Assembly: GCF_040436345.1 (NCBI RefSeq)
Contig: NC_133232.1
Span: 33,679,315-33,743,314, forward strand
Length of the DNA stretch: 64,000 nucleotides
Source of the DNA: Pagrus major
Taxonomy: Eukaryota > Chordata > Actinopteri > Spariformes > Sparidae
Direction: 5' to 3'
Positions 22,388 through 34,146 of this stretch are shown here, piece by piece. Under the pieces are notes generated by a model. That model had not been told where the DNA came from and searched no databases. It saw only the letters and a program-made list of their open reading frames with translations. Positions within the stretch are counted from its first letter, which is position 1. Each line of letters begins with the position of its first letter. Position numbers and translations under genes: made by a program.

Positions 22388-24055
22388 TTAATCTCTCACA
22401 AAAGTCCTGATGTCAGAGTAGGTCGTCTCTGCCTCTGATGTTTTTACCTTCAGTCTCTCTGCTTTGCGAGCTTTCTTCTTGGTGAAGGTCGGTGCAGAAT
22501 AAATCAATGAGTCCTCATGTCTTTGAGCAAAAATATGGAAAAAATGTCATGAGATGACAGATGTTAATATTTATATATGGTAATAACTTTTCCACTCATC
22601 TCTTTTCTTTGCATTGCTTACCTGCTGTCTTTGCTGACCACCACTGGCATTTGTTTCCAGGACAGCATCTGTATTAACAACAAAAACAAATAATAATAAA
22701 AACAAACATATACAGTATTAGATAAAAAAATGCTGTCTGTCAATTCAGATTTATTTATGGATATTTCAATGTAAATCCTGTGACGTTAGCTTTTCGCAAA
22801 ATGCTGTTTGATGGATTGAAGTATGAGAAACTTCTGTTACCTTTGCAACAACCACAAGATTTCTTCTTCATGGTGTAACTCAGGCAGGAAATAACAATCA
22901 GACTCATCACCAGAGCAGCACAGAGCAGAAACACGACTATATTGGCCGTCTGCAGATCCCACATGTTGACTGCTGAAACAATATGAAAAGGAGAAAATAA
23001 TAAAAGTCAACAATTATTTTAATAAGACGTCAAAATGCATTGAAACAAATGTTCTTCAGAAATTACCTTCAATGTCCACTTTTGTTCCATTTCCAAATAA
23101 AATCTCTCCACATGAGGCCACAGCGCAGTAATAAGTCCCAGCATCAGAGGAGCTGACGTTCTTAGAGAAGCTGTAGACAAATTTCTGTGCAGAGTGAGCC
23201 TCAGGACTCGTCTCACATTCATCACCACTGTTTCCATGAGCATAAATGAAACTGGGATTAGATTCTGATCCGGCTCTGAACCAGAACACATTGTGTCCTC
23301 CTGGACACGGTTTGTTCTCAGAGTCAGAGAGGACTGAACACTGCAGAGACACTGAGTCTCCTGGACGGACTGGATCAGATGGAGGGAGTTGAATGACGGT
23401 GGTAATATCAGGTTCTGCTCCTGCAAAATATAACATTTTACTCCTTTTAATAAAAATAAAAGTATTTAAATATGTTAATTTATAGTTTAAGGAAACATGT
23501 GAGATCTTTATATATAAATTAAAACATCTTAATATGTAAAGTGCTGTTATAAATGATGTTTACCTTGAATTCTTAGAAATGTTCCTTCCACAAATGTCAA
23601 GTCAAGTTTGTCTACTTTTACACAGTAGTAAAGTCCAGCATCATTTAACTGTGCTTCACTAATATGCAGAAGAAATGTTCCATCTCCTTGTTTTGCTGTA
23701 ATGCGAGGAGTTTTGTTCACACCAGCATAATCAAAGCTATGTGTTCCTCCCAAGAATTCAGGCACGTTTCCAGAAACAAGCCTGATCCAAAACAATGTAG
23801 GTGCTGAAAGCAAAGACTTCTGGCGGGCACAGGTCAGAGTCACATCATCTCCAACAGTCTTCACCTCAAAGTTCAGATCGTCTGTGCATCCTAAAGATAA
23901 AATTAAATAGAGCAGTGATTAACAACAGATAGAGTCAAATGTTCTCTGCTCTAAACTGATGCCTGAATATAACAAACCTAAACTATATATGGATAAAAGT
24001 CTGACTACTTACGCCCGACTCTGAGCATCAGCAGTAAAGAAAACACGATCAGCAT
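22388..24055 (-). CDS. nitr: NITR-4: family A receptor with a defective last-exon acceptor
   Basis: Exons: signal 24055-24013, V 23890-23564, I 23420-23067, membrane 22972-22841, small tail exon 22668-22622 and ancestral last exon 22522-22388. V has TLTC, WIRLVSGN, LYYC and FVEGTFLRI. The I domain resembles NITR-1, but the cysteine of the usual QKCVY motif is Phe (QKFVY). The last exon would encode LIYSAP and TTYSDI, but its acceptor reads AA instead of AG. The next AG, two bases on, shifts the frame and stops after one residue, giving about 302 residues instead of 345 with no tyrosine motif. The membrane helix has no charged residue. Expression cannot be judged here. Confidence 0.82.
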
Positions 24056-24110
24056 TTTCTTGTTGATTCACTTGAGACAGCAGTTAAATTAGATCGTATT
24101 AGAGGAAGAT

Positions 24111-24169
24111 TCATCTTAATGCAACGGCATCGAGTGGGAGGGAATCATTTCAGAGCAGTCTGATTGGCT
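24111..24169 (-). promoter_or_regulatory. NITR-4 proximal promoter: CCAAT box and diverged family-A motif
   Basis: AGCCAATCAGA at 24169-24159 and GTTGCATTAAGATGA at 24125-24111 on the minus strand, spaced as in NITR-1. The second motif differs at two positions from NITR-1 and NITR-6. Confidence 0.45.
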
Positions 24170-25986
24170 CCTTGTTATGATCTAGTTTCGGTGAACCACC
24201 ACAGAGGAAATAATATCTACCACTTTTCCAACCTGAACACATGAAACAACACTAACAGCAAGCTTCTGTTTAGAGTTTCATGGTGTGTTTTCATGTGGAC
24301 ACACCAGAGGATTTTACTGGACTTTGACTTTTAATCTGATACTGACTCAAATGATGAAAATGTTTAGGAAACACACACACATCACCCTAAATGACATGTA
24401 GTAAGATCATTTTCTGACCACAAGGAAGAACAATGCACAATACAGCACACTTTTGTGTTCAGGTAAGGTTGTACACGAAGGTCCACCCACACAGGTGTTT
24501 TCACACATGTTGTTTATAATTAGAACTTTGACAGAACTGTCAGAACCTGCATTTAGTTGACATAATCTCACTCTTCCTTTGTTGGTATAAACCTTTATGA
24601 TTCTCAACAGGATGTCAAGATTAATGACATCAACGCGTCTTCACCCAACTCCCACCTGACAGGGTGAAAGATGTGTTGGAGGGCAGGACAGGGCCTTTAA
24701 AGAGGAGGTAAAGGTTTGTTTTTACCATGCTGCATTAATGACACAGTGCAGTAGTTCCTAAACATTAGTAGTGGATGTATCTCGCCATAATGTGTAATAC
24801 ACTCGCTGGTCCACTGTGAAACTGTTGTCTTTGCACTCGCCTGCCCCTGAAAACACCACGGCCTCATTCAGTGGTCAAGTCAGTGATAACAAACACTTGA
24901 TGTTCGATTACACTTTCAAAATAAAGGCACCAAAACTACCAAGTTAAGTTTAGGAGAAAATCATGGTTTGCCTTAAAATAACAATTTCATTAAAACAGTC
25001 ATCATTAAATGAAGCTCTTGTCAGTCTTCACAGATTCATCAGCTGCATCATGTCATCAACCTTCCAGTCTCAGAAGAGTCATCTGTCACCAACACCACCA
25101 GCGTCTGGACTCTATAGGGGGATTTTTCTTGCTGCTGCTCAGGGCAGACGCCCCTCGATCATGAAGTCTCCCTGTAGATCCTGAGGGAGCACTCCCACTT
25201 GGCCCAGTTGCTTCTCACCATGCCGAAGCACGACTGTCCCTCCTCCCCAGTCCCCGCTGGCCTGCACTCACATTGCTCCGGCTGCAACCGGGCCTGAGCA
25301 CAGTTACCTCTTGTACATACGTCATCATGTCATAGCGCGGTCACAATGGAGAACAACACAGAGAACATGACTAACTTTACCGACTTTTTTCTTTCTTATT
25401 TTGTGTTTTTTTGGTCACAGATGACCAGATTATGTGAGGTGGTGTGAGACACATGATTATACTCCATGTCCACGTTGGGCACCTTCAGCCATTTGAAACG
25501 GTGATACACAAAGACCCAGGAGCCATTTTAAAAAAATTCGACTGCTTTACATCATCAATGATGACCCGCCCCTCTGCCTGTCACTCATATAAGCAGGAAG
25601 AGCACAGCGTCCATCCTCTACACTCGCTTCACTTCTTGTCAGAGGGCTGGTGAAAGTCAGCAGCAGAGCGACACTCTCACAGTATCACACAAACACATTC
25701 ACCTGAAGGCCACTGAGAGTTTCTGAACTATGTATTTTTATCTGAGGAGAAAACCACAACATAACACAATCCAATACACCAGCACACACTGACACACACA
25801 ACCTATCTATCTATAGGGCCTGCAGTAAATCTGTTGGACCAGTGTGTTGTGGTCTGTGGTCTTTATCAGGGTCAGTACTGTCGAGCTCATTGGTTTTTAC
25901 AAGAAAAGCACCAACTGTAAAATAGAGTTTCAAACAGGAGCTCTTCATGTTCTTTGTTTTCTGCTTCGTACTTTTGAAAACAGACG

Positions 25987-26116
25987 CGCATGAACACACA
26001 TTCACTGTCACCACTGAGAAACAAACGATGCATGGAAACTGAAGCGTTGTTGTGGTCGGGCTTCAAACTGAGGTGAGACTCTTCGACCTCTCTCACTTAC
26101 TATTTCAGCCTCAGAA
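25987..26116 (+). repeat. Spacer element S2, block 2 copy
   Basis: Close match to 4901-5028. Confidence 0.6.
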
Positions 26117-26641
26117 AGTGGCCTGTAACACTACAGTGCCTTCCTTTTATGGCTCGTGTTTAATATCACAACAACTTCAAAAGGGGCAGTTACAAGAAAC
26201 AGGACGGTTGGAGACACACCTCCCCAGTCACGCTATGTCATGATCGCCTTCAGCTCAGTTTTCTGTGATTCGGTCCTTCTGATTGGTCGTTCATGTCAGA
26301 GGGGGGAGGTGCTGATCACTCACTGGTCTCAACCCTGATCTGTTCGACAAGAGCATGAGTTCTTAAATGATGACTTACATGAAGTCTACCTGATTATCCA
26401 CAAACAGGTTTCACGTGTGTGCTGAAGTCTTAAGTGATGGACAGGAATCAATAAACTAATATAAAGATTGTATGTTTCAATATAACTGATCCGTACGGTT
26501 GTAGATCCCTTTTGTTGTATCTTTAAAAACCCAATTTACAATCAGTAGTTGTCCTCTGAATGACATTAACTAGAAAATAAAACCAAAACTTTGTCTTTAG
26601 TTCAACTAAAATTAGCCTTCTGAAAGCTGTTTTAGCTCTTC

Positions 26642-26778
26642 CCTCGCTACGTATACTGTTGAAGCCTGTAGTCAGGTTCTGTTCTGAGTAAACAGCCTTG
26701 ATGGTCGGTCTGACGGCCCACCGCAGCACGTAGCTGTCAGTGCAGCTTGTTGCATGTGGCTTTGCTGGTTGTCGTGAC
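26642..26778 (+). repeat. Spacer element S1, block 2 copy
   Basis: Close match to 5555-5690. Confidence 0.6.
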
Positions 26779-27062
26779 AGACGTGCAGAAGTACTTTACA
26801 AATTGTTGCAGCAACAGGACCAAGGAGGAGTTCATGAAGTTCAGTGGTTTTTCCCTCACGTTATTCATGTAATATATTTTCTTATCAGTGCATTTCTCTG
26901 AAGAAAGCTTAATTGTGACTAAAACATAAAATTTTCCATAAGTTTTTGTCTACAGTTGTGCTGAACAGACACACAGCAGTTCACTTTCAAAACCTCAAAA
27001 TGTCTGTCTGCTAGTCGAGCCTCTAACTACTGATAACACGTCACTTATACACCAGTATTGGT

Positions 27063-27170
27063 AGAGGAGAGAGTCGCCGCAAGAGTGTTTGTCCTCTGTT
27101 GTTAGAGCAGCTCACCACAACCAGCAGCACCTTTCTCTACAGGCAGAGCAGCGCCTGTCAACTGCTCTGC
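27063..27170 (+). pseudogene. Truncated copy of the orphan ITIM exon
   Basis: Begins in the RESPQECLSSVV part of the relic seen at 6478-6650. The first half, with the former VNYAAL position, is gone through the block 2 deletion. Noncoding remnant. Confidence 0.7.
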
Positions 27171-27827
27171 AACTGTGTTCAAAGGACCTCAGTTTCATTA
27201 GGGAGTGTTCACATGTAACATTTTATCCCAACTGACAACATATTGACTAGAGGTAGTTGAGTATCAGTCAGACTGTGTAAATATTGATCAGTGTTTTTTG
27301 CTTTTCAGTTGTCTTGGTAATTAACAGCATTAACCACCAGTGTTTCTGTAAGGGGACATGTTGTCAACATGTCTGTGGACATCTGATTTGTGTTTTGTTC
27401 GACGTTTAGGAAATCTGCAGAATAACCAAAACTTGTTTGACACAATAACAGATGGAGTCAGTAGTTTAGCACTACGAAGCACAGTGTGTTTTATTTATTG
27501 AAACAGTTTGTTACAAATTACAGTAGTACTGATCAGAAATCAGAGCTCTTCTCTAATTTCTGATCAGATCTGTTCCTCTGATATCTGAGCCATCTAACAT
27601 GTCGGTGCCTACACTGATACATTGGAGCCTCTGGAGACCCTGCACAGAAAAGAAAAGTTCAACCCCACATTCAGTGTATTTCTATCTATTTCAATCTAAC
27701 TTGTTTCTACAGTTATTTGTGTATAATATGTATATAAGCTTGACCTAATAGCCACTACTAGCTAAAGTATATAAACCCATTGAGCTCTAAATGGACTGAC
27801 ATCAACCAAACACATCATTTTAAGTCA

Positions 27828-29471
27828 CTAATCCAACCCAAAAGCCTTGACAGCAGTGTAGATCCTCTCTCTCTCTGCTGCTCCTGCATGCTTCATCGCA
27901 CCTCTGTCAGTTTTCATCATGGTGAAAACAACCGCAGAATAAAGCCTCATGTCCACATCTCTCTGTGAAAATACACCGGAACACAACATTAAAAAACACA
28001 AACAACCTCAACTGTTTCAATAAGGTTAATCCATCATTTAAATTCCTCACCTGTTGACTTTTTTGACCACCACGGATTTTCTGCCTGGCAACAGCAGCTG
28101 GATTTAGAAACAGAAAGTATATATTTAACAATAAATAAGGAAGGAGTAGCTTTAATGCTATAGCGTTGTATAGAGAACTATGAGTGACTTCTATTACCGA
28201 TGTAATAGCAAATGAGGAAGGCTGTAACAATCAGACTTATGGCCAAGGCAGCATACAGCAGATGAAGAAGTACATCAGCTGACCACATCCTGGATCCTGA
28301 AACATTATCAAAAGGAAAAAACAAAGAAAATTATCAAAGGTTAAACGTTGATGGTGTTTCCATAGATTTAAATGTTCAAATTTCCTAAATAACAGAACAA
28401 CGTTACCTTCAATGTCAAGTTTTGTTCCATTTCCAAACAGTATCTCTCCACATGTGGCCACAGCACAGTAGTAAGTTCCTGCATCAGAGGAGCTGACGTT
28501 CTTAGAGAAGTGATAAACGCAGCTTTTCTGAGTGTCAGATCTGTCTTCACATTCATCACGTCTGTTTCCATCAGTGTAGAGGATGTTTAGATGAGATTTA
28601 TATGAGCCGACTCTGAACCAGAACACACTGTGATCTCCTGGACATGTTTTATTCTCAGAGTCAGAGAGGACTGAACACTGGAGAGTCTTCAAGTCTCCTG
28701 GACGGACTGGATCAGAGGCTGTCGGCCGCTGAACAACAGTGTAGGTCGATGTCCTCTGAGTGTTTCCTGTGTGATGCAAAACTGTTAAATGCATGTTTAA
28801 AGTTGAAATTAATCAGAGCTGAACACATTTAGCGTCAGTAAGTCAGTTAAGTTAAAGAACATTAACACAATAAAGCTGAAAGTGGTTAAAGTGACTCCAA
28901 AACATTTTAAAAAACAGATCACATAATTACCTTTTAATGACAAATAGGTTCCACTCCAAATATTCTCATTCCAGTAAATGACTGCACAGTGATACATTCC
29001 CTCGTCTTCTTCAGTTGTTCTCAAAATGGTCAGATTACTAATATTCTTCTCAACTTTCAGATCCAATCTAGAGGCAGAAAACTCTGGTTCGAACGCAGGG
29101 TCGGTGTGTTTCATAAATGTTACAATTAATCTTAGATCATCTCCGACACTCTGCTTGTACCAGTAAAGATGTTTATTGCCCAACTCTTCGGAAGGCAGAA
29201 GACATGTGAAGGTCACAGGTTCACCAAGCTGAACTGTGGTCACTGGAACCAGTGCATCTAAATGAAATTAAAACGTACAATAGATGAATCAGTAAATGAC
29301 AATGAGAGTATAATCTAAAAACATAAATAAGATAAAAGATAATCACACTAACCACCATACTCTACATCTAGTTTACGTACAGATACTTAAATGAGAAAAT
29401 ATAATGGTCATGATTCGACAGCACTTACATCCTTGATGAAGGAGAAGCAGTGTAACGCAGAACACGATCAT
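27828..29471 (-). CDS. nitr: NITR-5: complete novel immune-type receptor (family B)
   Basis: Exons: signal 29471-29429, V 29257-28931, I 28766-28407, membrane 28296-28198, small tail 28097-28051 and last 27962-27828 (stop TAG), 336 residues. V has TFTC, WYKQSVGDD, MYHC and WSGTYLSL. The I domain keeps FGNGTKLDIE. The membrane exon is 30 bases shorter than in NITR-2: two codons are missing before the helix and eight after it, so the MKKQ stretch at the inner membrane face is gone (AALAISLIVTAFLICYYI). The frame is preserved. The tail has RLYSAV and RIYTAV, as in NITR-2. Likely a functional receptor with an altered membrane anchor. Confidence 0.88.
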
Positions 29472-29558
29472 CTTGACACTGACTTTATGAGGAAACTTGT
29501 TTGTATTTCAGAGAGTGAAGGTGGTGACGTGTTCAAGAAGCTCAGACCATCTAATGCT

Positions 29559-29570
29559 TCTGATTGGTTA
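29559..29570 (-). promoter_or_regulatory. CCAAT box of NITR-5
   Basis: AACCAATCAGAA on the minus strand, about 90 bases before the ATG, as in NITR-2 and NITR-3. Confidence 0.45.
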
Positions 29571-29639
29571 TCACAGAATATACATTCAAAGTGCATTTCC
29601 TGCCACATGGGTCGTGTTCTGCTCTACATGAAGTATGTG

Positions 29640-29642
<3 letters not shown>

Positions 29643-29672
<30 letters not shown>
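29643..29672. repeat. (CT)n microsatellite
   Basis: Uninterrupted CT repeats; the equivalent sites at about 9271-9281 and 13471-13479 are much shorter, so it expanded after duplication. Confidence 0.85.
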
Positions 29673-29674
<2 letters not shown>

Positions 29675-30034
29675 GCACTCACTATTTGATGTTTTGACAG
29701 ATTCTCATTTATTTGAATTTCAGGAATTGTGCAACATTTATTCTCAACTTGGAATAGTTTTCATTTTTATCCTTTTCTGCTAATACATCCCTCTCTCAGA
29801 TACCAGATAGCACCTCTCACTTTGCATTTTGCTCCAGTGCAACACCTCTCAAATCCAAGGCTGCAGATTGATCGACGTCAGCACAATTTAAGGAAATATG
29901 GTAGATTTATGAAAACGTTTTTCAACAGGAAACAGGGTAAATTGGGGACGGTAGAACTTGAGCAACCAGACTGCCATTCTAGCAAAATCTACATCATTAT
30001 CATTGATAGCTATAACATGGATAATAGCATGGAG
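29673..30034. other. Intergenic spacer before the Rex3-like LINE
   Basis: Unique sequence after block 2 homology ends near 29692. No gene seen. Confidence 0.4.
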
Positions 30035-30048
30035 CAGTATGAAGGATA

Positions 30049-33000
30049 CTCCACCGATGAATCGCCACCTTACCGTGGTGGAGGGGTTTGTGTGTCCTTG
30101 TGATCCTGGGAGCTATGTTGTCCGGGGCATTAGCTCCTGGTAGGGTCTCCCAAGTCAAATTGGTCTCAGGGGAGGGACCAGAATAAGAGCGGTTCAAAAA
30201 GATCCCATGAATCGGCAACTGCATGGACAGAGTACCTCGCCCGGTATGGGGGCACCAGGGCCCTCCCCTGGAGCCAAACCTGGGAGTGGAGCTCGCCGGC
30301 GACCATCTGGTGGCCGGGCCTTGGCCCATGGGGCCCGGCCGGGCTCAGCCCGAAAGACAACGTGGGGCCGCCCCCCTGTGGACTCACCACCCGCAGGGGA
30401 GAGCGATGGGGTCGGGTGCTATGTACATTGGGCAGTAGGCGAAGGGGGGGACCTGGGCGTCCTTACCCCTGGCTTCGCAGACTAGCTCTTGGTACGTGGA
30501 ATGTCAGCTCTCTGGTGTTGTCTGTGCGTATGCACCGAACAGCAGCTCAGAATACCCGGCCTTCTTGGAGTCCTTGGGTGGTGTCCTGGAAGGGGCTCCG
30601 CCTGGGGACTCCATAGTTCTTCTGGGGGACTTCAACACTCATGTGGGTGACGATGTAGAAACCTGGAGGGGGGTGATTGGGAAGAACGGCCTGCCCGATC
30701 TGAATCCGAAGGGTGTTCTGTTTATTGGACTTCTGTGCTAGTCATGGATTGGCCATAACGAACACCATGTTCGAGCATAGGGTGGCTCATAAGTGTACCT
30801 GGTACCAGGCCATCTTAGGCCAAAGGTCGATGATAGACTTTGTGGTCGTGTCATCGGACCTGCGGCCATATGTCTTGGACACTCGGGTGAAGAGAGGAGC
30901 GGAGCTGTCAACTGATCACCACCTGGTGATGAGTTGGATCAGGTGGCGGGGGAGGCTGCCGGACAGACCTGGGAAACCCAAACGGGTAGTCAGGGTGAAC
31001 TGGGAATGTCTGGCGGAGGCCCCGGTCCGTCAGGTCTTCAACTCCCACCTCCGGAAGAACTTTTCGCTCATCCAGGGGAGACTGGGGACATGGAATCCGA
31101 ATGGACCATGTTCAGAGCCTCCATTGTAGAGGCGGCCGCTAAAAGCTGTGGTCAGACGGTCATCGGTGCCAGTCGGGGTGGAAACCCAAGGACCCACTGG
31201 TGGACACCAGTGGTGAAGGAGGCCGTCAAGCTGAAGAGAGGCCTTTTGGGCTTGGCTGGCCCAGGGGTCTCCTGAAATCGCAGCCCAGACTGTTTTCAGT
31301 CGGGGAGGGGACCTGCTGAACCGGACTGGGGATATCGTCGGGCGGTGGAAGGAACACTTTGAGGACCTCCTGATCCTGACTAACACGTCCTCTGTAACTG
31401 AGGCAGAGTCTGAAGACTCGGGGAAGACTCGTCCATATCCCTGGCAGAGGTCACTGAGGTAGTCAAAAAGCTCCCCAGTGGCAAGGCGCCAGGGGTGAAT
31501 GAGATTCGCCCCGAGATGCTGAAGGCTCTGGACATTGTTGGGTTGTCATGGCTGACACGTCTTTGCAGTGTCACGGGGTGGTGGTTCCCATTTTTAAAAA
31601 GGGGGACGGGAGAGTGTGTGCCAATTATCGGGGTACCACACTGCTCAGCCTCCCTAGGAAAGTTTATTCCAGGGTGCTGGAAAGGAGGGTCCATCCGATT
31701 GTCGAACCTCTGATTCAGGAGGAACAATGCGAATTCCGTCCTGGCCATGGAACAGTGGATCAGCTCTTTACCCTTTGCAGGCTTGCTGGGGGGGTCATGG
31801 GAGTTTGCCCATCCAGTCTTCATGTGTTTTGTAGACTTGGAGAAGGCCTTCGACCGGGTCCCCCGGGGAGCTCTGTGGGGGGTACTGAGGGAGTATAGGG
31901 TACCAGGGCCGTACGAGCTATCCGGTCCTTGTACGACCAAAGTGAGAGTTGTGTCCGTATATTCGGCACAAAGTCGAATACGTTTCCAGTGGGTGTTGGA
32001 CTCTGCCAGGGCTGCCCCTTGTCTCCAATCCTGTTTGTGATATTCATGGACAGGATCTCAAGGCGCAGCCATGGTGAGGAGAGTGTCTGGTATGGGAACC
32101 TCAGAATTGCGTCTTTGCTTTTTGCGGATGATGTGGTTCTGTTGGCTTCCTCAGCCCGTGACCTCCAGCAGGCATTGGGGCGGTTCGCAGCCGAGTGTGA
32201 CGCGGTCAGGATGAGGGTCAGCATCTCTAAATCTGAGGCCATGGTTCTCTGCCGGAAAACGGTGGATTGCCCCCTCCGGTTGGGGAGTGAGCTCCTGACC
32301 CAAGCGAAGGAGTTTAAGAATCCCTGGGGTCTTGTTCACGAGTGATGGGGAAATGAAGCATGAGATGGACAGACAGCTTGGTGCAGCGTCTGCAGTATTG
32401 CAGGCATTGTACCGGGCTGTCGTGGTGAAGAGGGAGCTGAGCCGCAAGGCGAAGCTCTCGATTTACCGGTCCATCTATGTTCCAACCCTCACCTATGGTC
32501 ACGAGCTATGGGTAGTGACCGAAAGAACGAGATCGCGGATACAAGCGGCTGAAATGAGTTTCCTCCGTAGGGTGGCTGGGCTCAGCCTTAGGGATAGGGT
32601 AAGGAGCTCAGACATCCGGAGGGAGCTCGGAGTAGAGCTGCTGCTTCTTCGCGTCGAGAGGAGCCAGTTGAGGTGGTTCGGGCATCTGATTAGGATGCAG
32701 GGCTCCAGACTGCGACCAAATGGTCGCATTTTGCGACCAAAGTTTGAGATGCATGTGCGACCAGTGAATTTGCAATTGCAGTGAATTTGAGTTTTTTTTT
32801 AACACTGGTACGTGGAAGGGGTGAATCAAAGAATCTGGAATTACAGGTGGCAGGCCAATGTGTGTGAGAGGGGGAGGGGGAGGGGGAGGGAATGGGGAAT
32901 GGCACTGTAAGTGGCTAATGTGTGGAGGGGGAGGGTCCTAAAGTTGTTTCGAGCGCGGAAAGAGAAGGTTTCACTTTCAGCGAACAATGGTGAAACGAAC

Positions 33001-34132
33001 CCTTGATGCTTATTTTCTCCCCGATAAGCCTAGTAGTGTGCCAGAGTCAAATCCTAACTCAGAGGATGAGGTCGAGTCTGAAGACACAAATGTGGCTGGT
33101 TGACTGGTTAAGGTATCTCAGAGAGATGAATTCTATGAACTGCAAATTTTGCAGTCGATACCCGCAACATGCGGGGAACACGAAATTTGCAGGTAATGTT
33201 GGCACTACACAATTAAAATGTAAGACATTGGTCAAACACAGTGCTAGTCTAAGGCATGAAATATGCTGTGACCTGTACTCCAATGAAAATGCAACTCCAC
33301 TGTCAGTTGCATTTAGAAGGCAAGAGGCTGTCAATCAGTGCGCTGAGGGGGCCGAATTAATATTTAAGTTAAACACAGCCTTTTTCATTGCCAAGAAAGA
33401 ACTACCCTTTTTTACCCTTGTTTAGGCATACTTGTTCTGTAGTGGCATTAAAGTTATTGACCAGTGCCCCATGTTTACATACATTTAAAGTATTTGTTAA
33501 GTTGTGGTCTGTGTACTGTGAAAGGATAGGAAGGTTACTGAGCAGATACTTTGTTTAAATTTCTGAACATAGCTTTGCATTTATGATTTCTGAATGTATG
33601 TTCGTTAATATTGCACTGTAATGACAGTAATGGTACTGTCTGTATACCCTATTTCTCTTATGTTGCTTCTTCAGAAGTTCACAATAAAATGTGACAGAAT
33701 TTAAAACAAGACATTGTAATTTCTGCATTTATTATCAAAGTATTTATCAGTAATACAGTAAAAATGAGAGGAAATGTGAATATTTGCTTTGCATGTTGAT
33801 TTACGATGTGCGCCCCTAAATTTTGTGATTGTGCTCCTAAAATTTTCAGTTAGGGGCCACTGTGCTCCTAGTAAAAACAGTTAGTCTGGAGCCCTGGGAT
33901 GCCTCCTGGGCGCCTCCCCATGGAGGTTTTCTGGGCACGTCCAACTGGGAGGAGACCCCGGGGCAGACCCAGAACTCGCTGGAGAGACTACATATCTCAT
34001 CTGGCCTGGGAACGCCTCGGGATCCTCCCAGAGGTGCTGGAAAGTGTTGCTGGTGAGAAGGAGGTCTGGAGCTCCCTACTGAGCCTGCTGCCCCCGCGAC
34101 CCGACCCCGGACAAAGCGGAAGAAGATGAGAT
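30049..34132 (+). mobile_element. Rex3/RTE-like LINE, degenerate, split by a DNA transposon
   Basis: 5' region with the same leader as the copy at 2297-3833, then an endonuclease with an internal deletion (TWNVSSL joined to VVCAYAP; later GDFNTHVG). Reverse transcriptase fragments lie in several frames: ANYRGTTLL, FVDLEKAFDRVPRG, GCPLSPILFVIFMD and the catalytic FADDVVLLA at about 32120. The C-terminal tail (SFLRRVAGLSLRDRV, RSQLRWFGHLIRM) is cut by the element at 32698-33896 and resumes at 33902 with PPGRLPMEV. A 14-base target duplication with one mismatch lies at 30035-30048 and 34133-34146. Frameshifts make it inactive. Confidence 0.87.
32698..33896 (+). mobile_element. hAT-like DNA transposon remnant nested in the LINE
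   Basis: A 1199-base element with perfect 14-base terminal inverted repeats (CAGGGCTCCAGACT) and duplicated GGATG at 32693-32697 and 33897-33901. Inside, an ATG at 32987 opens 38 codons (MVKRTLDAYFLPDKP) to a stop. A shifted frame then encodes a cysteine/histidine finger (CKFCSRYP, then KTLVKHSASLRHE) like the N-terminal zinc finger of some hAT-derived proteins. The catalytic domain is absent. The left end has GCGACCAAA repeats, and a (GGGGGA)n tract is near 32870-32893. Family placement is inference. Confidence 0.8.
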
Positions 34133-34146
34133 CAATATGAAGGATA

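Larger units (their letters stand above)
24170..27062. other. Intergenic spacer, block 2
   Basis: Copy of the block 1 spacer without the Rex3-like LINE. The tract 24965-25085 replaces block 1 sequence. S2 is at 25987-26116 and S1 at 26642-26778. A deletion at about 27060 removes some 575 bases that block 1 keeps (about 5974-6549). No gene seen. Confidence 0.55.
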
